A stretch of DNA of 64,000 nucleotides, from the NCBI GenBank assembly GCA_900545535.1, contig UQZN01000002.1, positions 1-64,000 of the forward strand, written 5' to 3'. Below, piece by piece: positions 43,190 through 50,704 of this stretch. Source of the stretch: an uncultured Phascolarctobacterium sp. GTDB lineage: Bacteria; Bacillota; Negativicutes; Acidaminococcales; Acidaminococcaceae. Every line of letters starts with the position of its first letter. The first letter of the stretch is position 1. Under the pieces are notes generated by a model. It ran no database searches, was not told the origin of the DNA, and saw nothing but the letters and a program-made list of their open reading frames with translations. A program made the translations under genes and the position numbers.

Positions 43190-44122
43190 TCAGCCTTCCG
43201 GAACGGTAACGACCTCTTCGGGAGGCTTTTTTTGTTTGGCCAGAGATAAGGTAACTACGCCGGTCATGATCAGGGCGCAGGCCACGATCTTGATCATGGT
43301 CACCGTTTCACCCAACAGCAGCACGCCGCAGATAATACTGGTGATCGGCTCGAAGGTAGTCAAAATAGCGGCGGTAGACGCGCCGACATGCTTGATGCCT
43401 ATTTGCAGCAACGATAGAGCCACGACGGTACACAGCAGGGCAAAGACCGTAGAAATGAACCAGGCCTGCGGCGTCAGCGTCGTCAACGTCAATTCGCCCG
43501 TACCCAGGCCGAAGATCCCCATAGCGATCGAGGACATCAGCGCTACATAGAAGGAAATCTTAAAAACCGGCTGGTTTTTTAAACCGCTCTTGTCCATGTA
43601 AATGATGTAAAAGGCATAAGTAACGCCGGAAGCAACTGCCAAAAAGAGTCCCAGGAAAGTGCCGCCGCTGAAACCGGCGCTCATATCCACGCCCAGAAAG
43701 AAGCAGGCGATGCCGGCAGTAGCGATCAAGAGCGCGATAAACTTCTGCAGACCCAGGCGTTCTTTATAAAAAAGCACGCAGCCGATAGTTACAAAAACAG
43801 GATAAATGAAATGGATCGTTGTCGCTACGCCTACGTCGATCAGTGAAAACGCAATGAACAGCATCAGCGTAGTGACAGCGTTGCCGATCCCGCCTAAAAC
43901 AGTCAGGCTCCACAATTCTTTGGCGCTGACGTGCAGGGACACGCCCTGATACCAAAGGATCGCCAGCAGCACCGGCAGGCTCAAAAAATTACGTAAAAAG
44001 GTCAGGGTCACCGGATTACTGCCGGCTTCGCCATAGGTCATCGGCCCTAAGGTGAAGGCAAAGCCGAAGGTAACTGCCGACAGCATCGTCAGTAAAATAC
44101 CCCTGGTACTTGTATTAGCCAT
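43190..44122 (-). CDS. EamA/DMT family transporter
   Basis: A 310-residue inner membrane protein made of two EamA repeats with ten predicted helices (for example TMLSAVTFGFAFTLGPMTYG and GASTAAILTTFEPITSIICG, the latter the family's characteristic second-repeat segment). Family members move metabolites or amino acids in either direction. It lies 57 bp downstream of the creatininase gene and shares its strand, so it may carry creatinine, creatine or a product; the substrate is inference. ATG chosen after GGAG at 8 bases. Confidence 0.88.
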   Translation of the reverse strand: MANTSTRGILLTMLSAVTFGFAFTLGPMTYGEAGSNPVTLTFLRNFLSLPVLLAILWYQGVSLHVSAKELWSLTVLGGIGNAVTTLMLFIAFSLIDVGVATTIHFIYPVFVTIGCVLFYKERLGLQKFIALLIATAGIACFFLGVDMSAGFSGGTFLGLFLAVASGVTYAFYIIYMDKSGLKNQPVFKISFYVALMSSIAMGIFGLGTGELTLTTLTPQAWFISTVFALLCTVVALSLLQIGIKHVGASTAAILTTFEPITSIICGVLLLGETVTMIKIVACALIMTGVVTLSLAKQKKPPEEVVTVPEG

Positions 44123-44179
44123 GATGATTCTCCTTTATGAGAGACGAAGCGGCTGCGGCCGCTCCGTCAAATACCGGAA

Positions 44180-44929
44180 TTAAAATTCTTTATCGCAGAT
44201 CTTGACCAGTTCGTCCAAAACACTGTCAATGATCAGCTGGCCGCGGGCGGCAGAGGAAGAACGCGCCGGAGCAAGAACGCCGGTCGGCGGTACTGCGTCT
44301 TTAGGCACAGGATAGATATGGTACGGGCAGGGAGTTGCGCCTTTAGCGTCCACCATTCTGTCCTCATGCACCAGCTCAGGCGCAAAAGCCATCATCAGAG
44401 AAGTTTCGGTAACGGCGGCATGCTCAAAAGCCCAGCCCGGGAACGGCACTTCGTCAAATACTTTATCAATGATCTCTAACGGCATCGGGTCCCACCAGTT
44501 AGCGATCAGGATCTTAGCCTGTTCACCGTATTTTTGCGCGATCAGGTCAACTGCTTCGCAGACAAAAGCTTCGTTTTCAAAGTGACAGCTGAGGACCATG
44601 ATTTTTTTTACGCCGTCTTTGATAAGCTCTTCCAGAACATCATAAGTCAAACGGATCAGCGTCTCGCCATTCAAATCTACAGTGCCGGGGAACAACGGAC
44701 CGCCGCCGGAAAGAGGTTTGGATTTATAACCATAGTTGATAGTCGGAGCAACCATACCGCCCACACGTTCCGCCAGTCTTTCGGCAAAGCCGTTGGCCAG
44801 AACCGTATCAACGCACAGCGGCAGATGCGGGCCATGCTGTTCGCAGGCGCCGATCGGCAGGATAGTGATCGCGCCTTCATCGATTTTTGCTTTAAATTCC
44901 ATCCAGGTCATTTCGTTCATTCTAATCAT
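44180..44929 (-). CDS. Creatininase (creatinine amidohydrolase)
   Basis: A 249-residue metal-dependent amidohydrolase that opens the creatinine ring to creatine. The ligand set of Pseudomonas creatininase (E34, H36, D45, H120, E122) is present with the same spacing as E30, H32, D41, H116 and E118 (GACEQHGPHLPLCVD; SCHFENEAF). The C-terminal half, FPGWAFEHAAVTETSLMMAF and the run to DRMVD, also follows true creatininases rather than distant family members such as mycofactocin MftE. Start ATG 44929 follows AAGGAG. It heads a unit with the DMT transporter and diverges from a CodA-type deaminase, with paired palindromes between them. Confidence 0.85.
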   Translation of the reverse strand: MIRMNEMTWMEFKAKIDEGAITILPIGACEQHGPHLPLCVDTVLANGFAERLAERVGGMVAPTINYGYKSKPLSGGGPLFPGTVDLNGETLIRLTYDVLEELIKDGVKKIMVLSCHFENEAFVCEAVDLIAQKYGEQAKILIANWWDPMPLEIIDKVFDEVPFPGWAFEHAAVTETSLMMAFAPELVHEDRMVDAKGATPCPYHIYPVPKDAVPPTGVLAPARSSSAARGQLIIDSVLDELVKICDKEF

Positions 44930-45162
44930 GATTCATCGCTCCTTTTTAATGTTTAGCTTGTAATATTTCGTCATTACTGTACCGGTTCCTGACGCGCAGT
45001 GTCCTGCGCCTTACCGTTAATTTAAGGAAGATTTATTGCGGGGTACCTGTGAACTGCGGCTGCGCCGCATTATTAAGGGAACTTATTTGCTTTGACTAAG
45101 AGTTTTCGCCCTGTCCCCGGGCCGTGTGTTTTTTGTGCAGCAGCTAGCTTTACTGTGCTTTC

Positions 45163-45304
45163 AGTATACTCCCGCCGCAGCCTTGTACACAACGTACAAA
45201 AAAGCCAAAAACGTCCCTGCCTGCCAGTGTATTTTACGCACAAGCAGCTCCAGTGTTTTTTGTATCATTCGTACAGTGCTTTTTAGTCTTCCACTTGCTA
45301 TACT
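45163..45304. promoter_or_regulatory. Divergent control region with two TTGTAY-N5-GTACAR palindromes
   Basis: In the 445-bp gap between the creatininase and deaminase genes, TTGTAC-ACAAC-GTACAA lies at 45183-45199 and TTGTAT-CATTC-GTACAG at 45260-45276, 77 bp apart. Possible -10 elements flank them: TATACT on the minus strand (45163-45168) and an extended TGC-TATACT on the plus strand (45299-45304). Matching sites next to opposite promoters suggest one regulator for both genes, plausibly the nearby PucR protein. Confidence 0.5.
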
Positions 45305-45374
45305 GATTGCGACAAGAGTTTTCGTTACAAAGCTCCTCCGCCACAAAACTTAAATTTGTAAAGGAGACTTTCTA

Positions 45375-46637
45375 ATGAAAAGCACATTATTCACCAATGT
45401 TAAATTAAAAGGCCAGGACGGCCTACAGGACCTGTACATCGTAGACGGTAAATTCAAAGAGATCGGCCCCGGCCTTGCTGCCAAAGTAAAAGCCGACAAA
45501 GTTGTCGACCTGGAAGGCAAACTTGCCGTACCGCCTTATGTAGATCCCCACATCCATCTGGATTACGTTTTCACCGCTCTCAATCCGGCAGCCGCCAACA
45601 AAACCGGCTCTTTATTTGAAGGCATCCAACGCTGGTCTGAAACCAAAGGCAACCTTACCAAAGAAGAAATCAAAGAACGTGCCCGTCAGGCCATGAAACA
45701 GGAGATCCTCACCGGCGTACAATATATCCGTACCCACGTTGATGTGACCGATCCCAAGCTCACCGCTTTGCAGGCCCTGCTGGAACTGCGTGATGAAGTA
45801 AAAGATACCTGCACCCTGCAGATCATCGCTTTCCCGCAGGAAGGCATGTATGCTTATCCGGGCGGCGACAAATTAGTTGAAGAAGCCCTCACCATGGGCG
45901 CTGACCTGGTCGGAGCCATCCCCCACTTTGAATATACCCGTGAGGACGGCGTCAAAAGCGTACAGAAAGCCTTTGAACTGGCTGTTAAATACGACAAAAT
46001 GGTCGACATCCACTGCGACGAGACCGACGACGACCAATCCCGTTTCATCGAAGTACTGGCAGCAGAAGCACTGCGCAGCGGTATCGCCGAAAAAGCTACC
46101 GCCAGCCATACCTGCGCCATGCACTCTTACAACAACGCCTACACCTATAAGCTGTTCAAATTGCTGGGGCTCTCCAAAGTCAATTTCATTTCCTGCCCGA
46201 CAGAAAACATCCACTTACAGGGACGTTTTGACAGCTATCCCAAACGCCGCGGCCTGACCCGCGTCAAAGAACTGAACGAAGCCGGCATCAACGTCTGCTT
46301 CGCCCAGGACTCCATGAGCGATCCCTGGTATCCGGTCGGCAACGGCAATCTGATGAACATTCTTGACGCCGGTATCCATATCGCGCAGATGATGAGCATC
46401 GAAGAGATCAGTAACTCCCTTGACCTCATCACTGTCAACGGCGCCCGCACCCTGAACATCCTTGACAGCTACGGCATCGAAGCCGGTAAACCGGCCAACT
46501 TTATCGTGCTCAATGCCAAAGGCGAATTTGAAGCAGTCTGCAACCGTGTTTCTGTTGCCTGCTCCGTCCGTGACGGCGAATTCCTCTTTGAACGCGCGCC
46601 TGAAGTCATCACCACCGACAACGGCTTGTTGAAATAA
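45375..46637 (+). CDS. CodA-type cytosine/creatinine deaminase
   Basis: A 420-residue amidohydrolase-superfamily deaminase close to E. coli CodA: PHIHLD near residues 59-63, RTHVDVTDPKLTALQALLEL, IAFPQEGM, HCDETDDDQSRF, SHTCAMHSYNNAYTYKL and DPWYPVGNGNLMN are all in CodA order and hold the metal ligands. The segment that reads HDD in E. coli (D313, D314) reads QDS here, near residue 311: the catalytic Asp is kept, the next Asp is Ser. Position 314 is known to affect substrate choice in CodA, and some cytosine deaminases act on creatinine to give N-methylhydantoin. With a creatininase next door, creatinine is a reasonable alternative substrate. AAGGAG precedes the ATG. Confidence 0.88.
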   Translation: MKSTLFTNVKLKGQDGLQDLYIVDGKFKEIGPGLAAKVKADKVVDLEGKLAVPPYVDPHIHLDYVFTALNPAAANKTGSLFEGIQRWSETKGNLTKEEIKERARQAMKQEILTGVQYIRTHVDVTDPKLTALQALLELRDEVKDTCTLQIIAFPQEGMYAYPGGDKLVEEALTMGADLVGAIPHFEYTREDGVKSVQKAFELAVKYDKMVDIHCDETDDDQSRFIEVLAAEALRSGIAEKATASHTCAMHSYNNAYTYKLFKLLGLSKVNFISCPTENIHLQGRFDSYPKRRGLTRVKELNEAGINVCFAQDSMSDPWYPVGNGNLMNILDAGIHIAQMMSIEEISNSLDLITVNGARTLNILDSYGIEAGKPANFIVLNAKGEFEAVCNRVSVACSVRDGEFLFERAPEVITTDNGLLK

Positions 46638-46652
46638 GGGTTACAATGAAAC

Positions 46653-46685
46653 AATCCCCGCCAAACTCAAAGTTTGACGGGGATT
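46653..46685 (+). terminator. Terminator of the deaminase gene
   Basis: Fifteen-base stem AATCCCCGCCAAACT / AGTTTGACGGGGATT with one wobble pair, followed by a T-rich stretch. Confidence 0.85.
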
Positions 46686-46734
46686 ATTTTCGTTGTTTTC
46701 TTTTTTATGTTTATTTTCTTTTTTTATCTTTTAG

Positions 46735-46837
46735 ATGTTCATTTCTTTTGGCGGCAAAAGCCGCTGCTGACTTTCTTTCAAAAAAAGCGGCATAATATAA
46801 AAAATAAATTCAACTTTTCAACAAAAGAAATGAACAT
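46735..46837. repeat. Inverted-repeat element in a gene-free stretch
   Basis: The gap 46638-47093 has no gene. Its middle holds a perfect 15-base inverted repeat, ATGTTCATTTCTTTT (46735-46749) and AAAAGAAATGAACAT (46823-46837), enclosing GCGGCAAAAGCCGC and a related AAAGCGGC. A second small hairpin, CCCAGTCA-N4-TGACTGGG, follows at 46849-46868. It may be a dispersed non-coding repeat; no second copy is in this window. Confidence 0.55.
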
Positions 46838-47093
46838 AAAAACATGAACCCAGTCATAACTGACTGGGCAAAATATCTGCCGGAAAACTAAAAAAGCAAG
46901 CGATAAAAAACACTATTTTTTACCGTTTCAGGCAGGATTTTTCTTGCGTTTGTAGAAGTATTTATATACAAAAAAGAATCAACATTCATGAGCCTCCACT
47001 CTCACTCAACTGACTTTTGCGGAGTGTTACCACTACCGCCTGTAACATTTCCGTTCTAACTATAGGCGCAGATGTTTTAAGGAGGGATTTACC

Positions 47094-47534
47094 ATGATGA
47101 AAAAAATTCTTGTACCGTTCGATGGTTCCGAAACAGCGCTTCGCGCACTGGACTTTGCCTCAGGTATCGGCAAACCGTTCGGCAGCGAAATTATGGTAGT
47201 CAATGTTATCGTACCTTATGACTACACCAAAGTTCCGCCCAGGAAACCGAAAAATGCTATTGAAGAAGCCGAAATGGCAGCTAAAGAGCCTGATCCGACG
47301 CCGCTTGATATCGCCAAAGGCATCCTGAAAAAAGCAGGTTATCCCAATGTGTCCTTCCGCATGATCGTTGACATCGACCCTGCTGAGAGGATTCTGGATT
47401 ACGCCAAAACTGCCGAAGCAGATATGATCGTACTTGGCAACAGAGGCATGGGTATGCTGGCCGAGTTGTTGATGGGCAGCGTCAGTATGAAGATCTCGCA
47501 ATATGCGGAATGCCCCGTAGTGATCGTGAAATGA
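47094..47534 (+). CDS. Universal stress protein, UspA family
   Basis: A 146-residue UspA-like protein, the third in the window. It starts MMKKILVPFDGSETALRALD and ends with the ATP-binding motif GNRGMGMLAELLMGSVSMKIS. An AAGGAGGG site precedes the ATG by 8 bases. Monocistronic, with an AT-rich upstream region. The C-terminal motif is most like the protein encoded at 14549-14986. Confidence 0.9.
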   Translation: MMKKILVPFDGSETALRALDFASGIGKPFGSEIMVVNVIVPYDYTKVPPRKPKNAIEEAEMAAKEPDPTPLDIAKGILKKAGYPNVSFRMIVDIDPAERILDYAKTAEADMIVLGNRGMGMLAELLMGSVSMKISQYAECPVVIVK

Positions 47535-47584
47535 TTAATTGATATAAAAATTCCCGTCTTGAGAAGGCGGTAATCCCTTGGAAA

Positions 47585-47615
47585 CGGCCCCTTACCCGCT
47601 GGAGGTAAGGGGCCG
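47585..47615. terminator. Hairpin between converging usp and larE genes
   Basis: Stem CGGCCCCTTACC / GGTAAGGGGCCG (47585-47596, 47604-47615); a short T-run follows on the plus strand (TGTTTTT). Confidence 0.75.
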
Positions 47616-47623
47616 AGGTGTTT

Positions 47624-48448
47624 TTAAAGCTCCTGCTCCGGCAGGGCATCATTCATGCTGCCGCTGCGAAAGCCTTCCAGATCCAGGCTTACATACAGAA
47701 AGCCCGCCTGTTTGAAAGCGGCGACTATTTTCCGGCGCAGCTGCGGCTGCGCTATTTTTTCAATAGCAGACTCACTGACCTCGATCCGCGCCAGTTTATC
47801 ATGGCAGCGCACACGCATTTCAGCAAAACCCAGATCCAGTAAAAGCTGTTCCGCCTTTTCGATCATCTGCAATTTTTCTGCCGTGATCACTTCACCGTAA
47901 GGTATACGGGACGCCAGACAGGCATAGGAAGGCTTGTTCCAGGTAAAAAGCTCAAACTCGCGCGAGAGCTGCCGCACTTCCGCTTTGGTAAGTCCCACTT
48001 CCCTGAAGGGACTTTTGACACCCAGTTCCGCAGTCGCTTTCATGCCCGGACGGTAATCAACTTCGTCATCCAGATTAGAACCGTCGGCTACACAGCTGCA
48101 GTGATACATCCTTGCCATCTCTACGACAGTTTCAAACAGGGCAAGCTTGCAATAATAGCAGCGCTCCGGCCCGTTTTCGGCAAAGCCGGGAATCGCAAGC
48201 TGGTCAACGCCGACTTCAAAATGGGGGATCTGCAGCTCACGCAGCAGCTGCGCCGCGTCTCTGGCCTCGTGCCCCGGATAGCTCGGCGTCCTTACCGTTA
48301 CCGCCAGCACGTTGTCACCCAGGGCTTCGTGCGCCGCATACAGCAGCAGCGACGAATCGACGCCGCCGGAAAAGGCTACGGCAACACTGCCATAACCGCG
48401 CAGCAGCTCCAGTAAATGTGTATATTTTCTGCGTAATTCTATTTGCAT
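47624..48448 (-). CDS. larE: LarE-like ATP-dependent sulfur transferase
   Basis: A 274-residue PP-loop enzyme. LarE makes the sulfur donations that form the nickel-pincer cofactor of lactate racemase and related enzymes. The ATP loop is SGGVDSS at residues 27-33; a CYYC pair follows near residue 97-100 and the conserved segment YACLASRIPYGEVIT near residue 178 carries the active-region cysteine. The three-cysteine arrangement (CxxC plus the later C) differs from the single sacrificial cysteine of the Lactobacillus enzyme and could hold an iron-sulfur cluster, as described for some LarE proteins. No larA, larB or larC is in the window. Confidence 0.85.
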   Translation of the reverse strand: MQIELRRKYTHLLELLRGYGSVAVAFSGGVDSSLLLYAAHEALGDNVLAVTVRTPSYPGHEARDAAQLLRELQIPHFEVGVDQLAIPGFAENGPERCYYCKLALFETVVEMARMYHCSCVADGSNLDDEVDYRPGMKATAELGVKSPFREVGLTKAEVRQLSREFELFTWNKPSYACLASRIPYGEVITAEKLQMIEKAEQLLLDLGFAEMRVRCHDKLARIEVSESAIEKIAQPQLRRKIVAAFKQAGFLYVSLDLEGFRSGSMNDALPEQEL

Positions 48449-48463
48449 TCTACACCGCCTGTC

Positions 48464-49945
48464 TTAATTCTGACGATTAACTAAATCTTCAATGGCTTTT
48501 TCGCGCAAAGCTGTTTTCAGCACTTTACCGGTGCCGTTTTTAGGCAACTGTTCGCAGAAGAAAAAATATTTGGGCACTTTATACCCGGCCAGACGTTCCA
48601 TCAGAAAGCGCCGCAGCTGCGGTTTGGTCGCTTCCTGACCTTCCTTCAGCACCACATAGGCGCAAACAGCCTGACCACGCAGTTTATCCGGCACGCCTAC
48701 CACGGAGTTTTCCTGCACTGCGGGGTGATGATACAGCGCTTCTTCGACCTCGCGCGGATAGACGTTCTCGCCGCCGGTAATGATCATATCCTTGAGCCTG
48801 TCTACGATAAAGATATAACCTTCTTCGTCCTGATAGGCCAGATCGCCTGTATGCAGCCAGCCGCCGCGCAGAGTGACAGCGGTTTCCTCCGGCCGGTTCA
48901 GATAACCCAGCATTACATTGTCGCCCCTGGCGCATAATTCTCCCACCGTGCCATCCGGCACCTTCCGGTCACCTTCATCACGGATCTCGACTATTACATT
49001 CGGCAGCTGCGGCCCGATCGAGCCGACCTTGATTTTAGCGGCCGGATTGACGGTGCAGACCGGCGAGGCTTCTGAAAGCCCATAGCCTTCCTGGACCGGC
49101 TTGCCAAATTTTTTCTTAAAATCTTTTGCCAGCTTCTGCGGCAGCGAGGCCCCGCCGCAGATAAAAAAGCGGAGCGACGCCAGCTGCTGCGGTTCCGCGC
49201 CTTTTTCAAACATCTGGATCATCGTCGGCACGCCGGCAAACTGGGTGATCTGATAGCGCTGGATCAGCCGCAGTGCTTCGGCCAGCGTATAATTTTCCTG
49301 AATAATGATGCTGCCGCCGTGCAGCAGCGGCCCGGTAACAGACACCGTCCAGGCAAAGCAATGATACATAGGCAGCACGCACAGCGTTTTATCCTCAGGA
49401 TACATCAGTACCCGCTGCGTAAAACCAGCAGCATTAGCCAGCAGGTTGCGGTGCGACAGCATAGCCCCTTTCGGCTGTCCTGTTGTGCCGCTGGTATAAA
49501 TGATCGTGCAGTTGTCGTTTTCGTCCATGGCTACAGCTTCATAAGATCTTGCAGCAGGCTGCCGCAGCTCTTCAAAATCCAGCTGCTTTAACTCGCCATA
49601 ACCACGTTCCCGCAAAGCTGCTTCCAGCTCCAGTTTTTGCCGCGTCACCATGACTTTCATCCCGGCGTCCTGTACGATATAAGCAACCTCAGGCGCAGCC
49701 AGCTGAAAATTAAAAGGTACGACAACGCCGCCGGCCTTGATGATCGCCAGATAGGCAAGCACGAATTCGCTGCAGTTTTTGCTGAACAGGCCGACCTTGT
49801 CGCCCTGACGCACGCCGCAGCTTTGCAGATGCGCCGCCCATAAAGTAACTTCCTCGCGCATCTGACCATAGGTCAGCATTTTATCCTGACAGATTAAGGC
49901 CGGCGCAGCAGCCGGATGACTGTCGATTATTTCATAAAAAAGCAT
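48464..49945 (-). CDS. AMP-forming acyl-CoA ligase
   Basis: A 493-residue ANL-superfamily enzyme that activates a carboxylic acid with ATP and transfers it to CoA. Motifs: YTSGTTGQPKGAMLSH (P-loop), YGLSEASP, GWLHTGDLAYQDEEGYIFIV, DRLKDMIITGGENVYPREVE, and the C-terminal catalytic lysine in PKNGTGKVLK. The start at 49945 (MLFYEIID) has GGGGAG at 8 bases; a longer frame adds 11 residues without support. Long- or medium-chain fatty acid is the usual substrate of this subgroup, not provable here. It is 15 bp after larE in minus-strand order and diverges from a thioesterase gene. Confidence 0.88.
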   Translation of the reverse strand: MLFYEIIDSHPAAAPALICQDKMLTYGQMREEVTLWAAHLQSCGVRQGDKVGLFSKNCSEFVLAYLAIIKAGGVVVPFNFQLAAPEVAYIVQDAGMKVMVTRQKLELEAALRERGYGELKQLDFEELRQPAARSYEAVAMDENDNCTIIYTSGTTGQPKGAMLSHRNLLANAAGFTQRVLMYPEDKTLCVLPMYHCFAWTVSVTGPLLHGGSIIIQENYTLAEALRLIQRYQITQFAGVPTMIQMFEKGAEPQQLASLRFFICGGASLPQKLAKDFKKKFGKPVQEGYGLSEASPVCTVNPAAKIKVGSIGPQLPNVIVEIRDEGDRKVPDGTVGELCARGDNVMLGYLNRPEETAVTLRGGWLHTGDLAYQDEEGYIFIVDRLKDMIITGGENVYPREVEEALYHHPAVQENSVVGVPDKLRGQAVCAYVVLKEGQEATKPQLRRFLMERLAGYKVPKYFFFCEQLPKNGTGKVLKTALREKAIEDLVNRQN

Positions 49946-50124
49946 AACTTTCGCTCCCCGTTGCGGCAGCAGCCGCATAAACTCAACTGCCTGCCGAACA
50001 GCTTTTGCGGCAACAGTATATCTTTTATTATACTAAATAAAAACCCACTTGCACAATGCTAAAAATCAGGTTAAGATGTAAACAGCAGATGCAATTACTA
50101 TCAGCAGAAAGGCAGGTTTAATGA

Positions 50125-50517
50125 ATGAAAGTTGAATTACGACCCGGTCTAACAGGACGAGCCGAAGCAATCGTTGACACGACCAATGTCGCAGCAGCTA
50201 TGGGCAGCGGCGATCTGGACGTTTTTGCTACCCCGGCCATGATCGCCCTGATGGAGCAGGCCGCCTGCAACGCGCTTGTTCCGTGTCTCGACGCAGCAAC
50301 CAGCAGCGTCGGCATCAAAATGGACACTACCCACGATGCGGCTACGCTGCCCGGCAAAAAAGTTATTGCCACAGCCGAGCTGACAGCTGTCGAAGGGCGT
50401 AAGCTGACCTTTAAAGTCGGCGCCTGCGACGACCACGGCCCGATCGGTACCGGTACGCACGAGCGTTTCATTATTGACAAAGCTAAATTCATTGCCAAAT
50501 TGCAGTCCAAACGCTGA
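50125..50517 (+). CDS. Hotdog-fold thioesterase, FlK-like
   Basis: A 130-residue thioesterase resembling the fluoroacetyl-CoA thioesterase FlK subgroup, which hydrolyses small acyl-CoAs. The likely catalytic elements are VFATPAMIALMEQAA (Thr and Glu) and MDTTHDAATLPG (His), with the closing GTHERFIID strand. In most bacteria these proteins act as general short acyl-CoA thioesterases rather than on fluoroacetate. It is divergent from an acyl-CoA ligase with 179 bp between start codons, so the two may act on the same acyl pool. Confidence 0.8.
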   Translation: MKVELRPGLTGRAEAIVDTTNVAAAMGSGDLDVFATPAMIALMEQAACNALVPCLDAATSSVGIKMDTTHDAATLPGKKVIATAELTAVEGRKLTFKVGACDDHGPIGTGTHERFIIDKAKFIAKLQSKR

Positions 50518-50518
50518 A

Positions 50519-50704
50519 TCACTTTTTAATAAAAAACTCCCGCAAATGCGGGAGTTTTTTATTGGCCGGCTTGGCCTTACCGGCAAAGGTTCCATCCACA
50601 AATACAGCTGCTCTGCTGCCACTTAAAGCAACAGGCAGCCACTTTTGGCCGTCTGTTACTTTAAATGCTGATTCTATAGAATTGCCACTACTCAATGATG
50701 CCAC
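50519..50704 (-). pseudogene. Possible remnant ORF behind the MFS gene
   Basis: A 61-codon frame on the minus strand that overlaps the last 13 bases of the MFS gene and runs through the terminator at 50531-50560. The part outside the terminator reads as a compact domain end (FKVTDGQKWLPVALSGSRAA, then VFVDGTFAGK). No ribosome-binding site is evident for its first ATG. It may be the tail of a lost gene or a chance frame. Confidence 0.3.
50531..50560. terminator. Bidirectional terminator
   Basis: Perfect 13-base stem AAAAAACTCCCGC with complement around an AAAT loop; T-runs on both strands. Ends the thioesterase gene and the opposing MFS gene. Confidence 0.9.

Noticed and set aside
44180..44929. 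Considered as MftE, the creatininase-like mycofactocin peptidase
   Set aside because: No other mycofactocin genes are present and the C-terminal half follows creatininase.
41894..46637. Considered as a purine or pyrimidine salvage cluster only, from the PucR regulator and CodA-type enzyme
   Set aside because: The close match of the neighbouring gene to true creatininase, including ligand spacing, makes creatinine a better unifying substrate, though cytosine is not excluded.
50125..50517. Considered as a fluoroacetate resistance gene
   Set aside because: FlK-like proteins are widespread short acyl-CoA thioesterases; no fluorinase or related genes are in the window.
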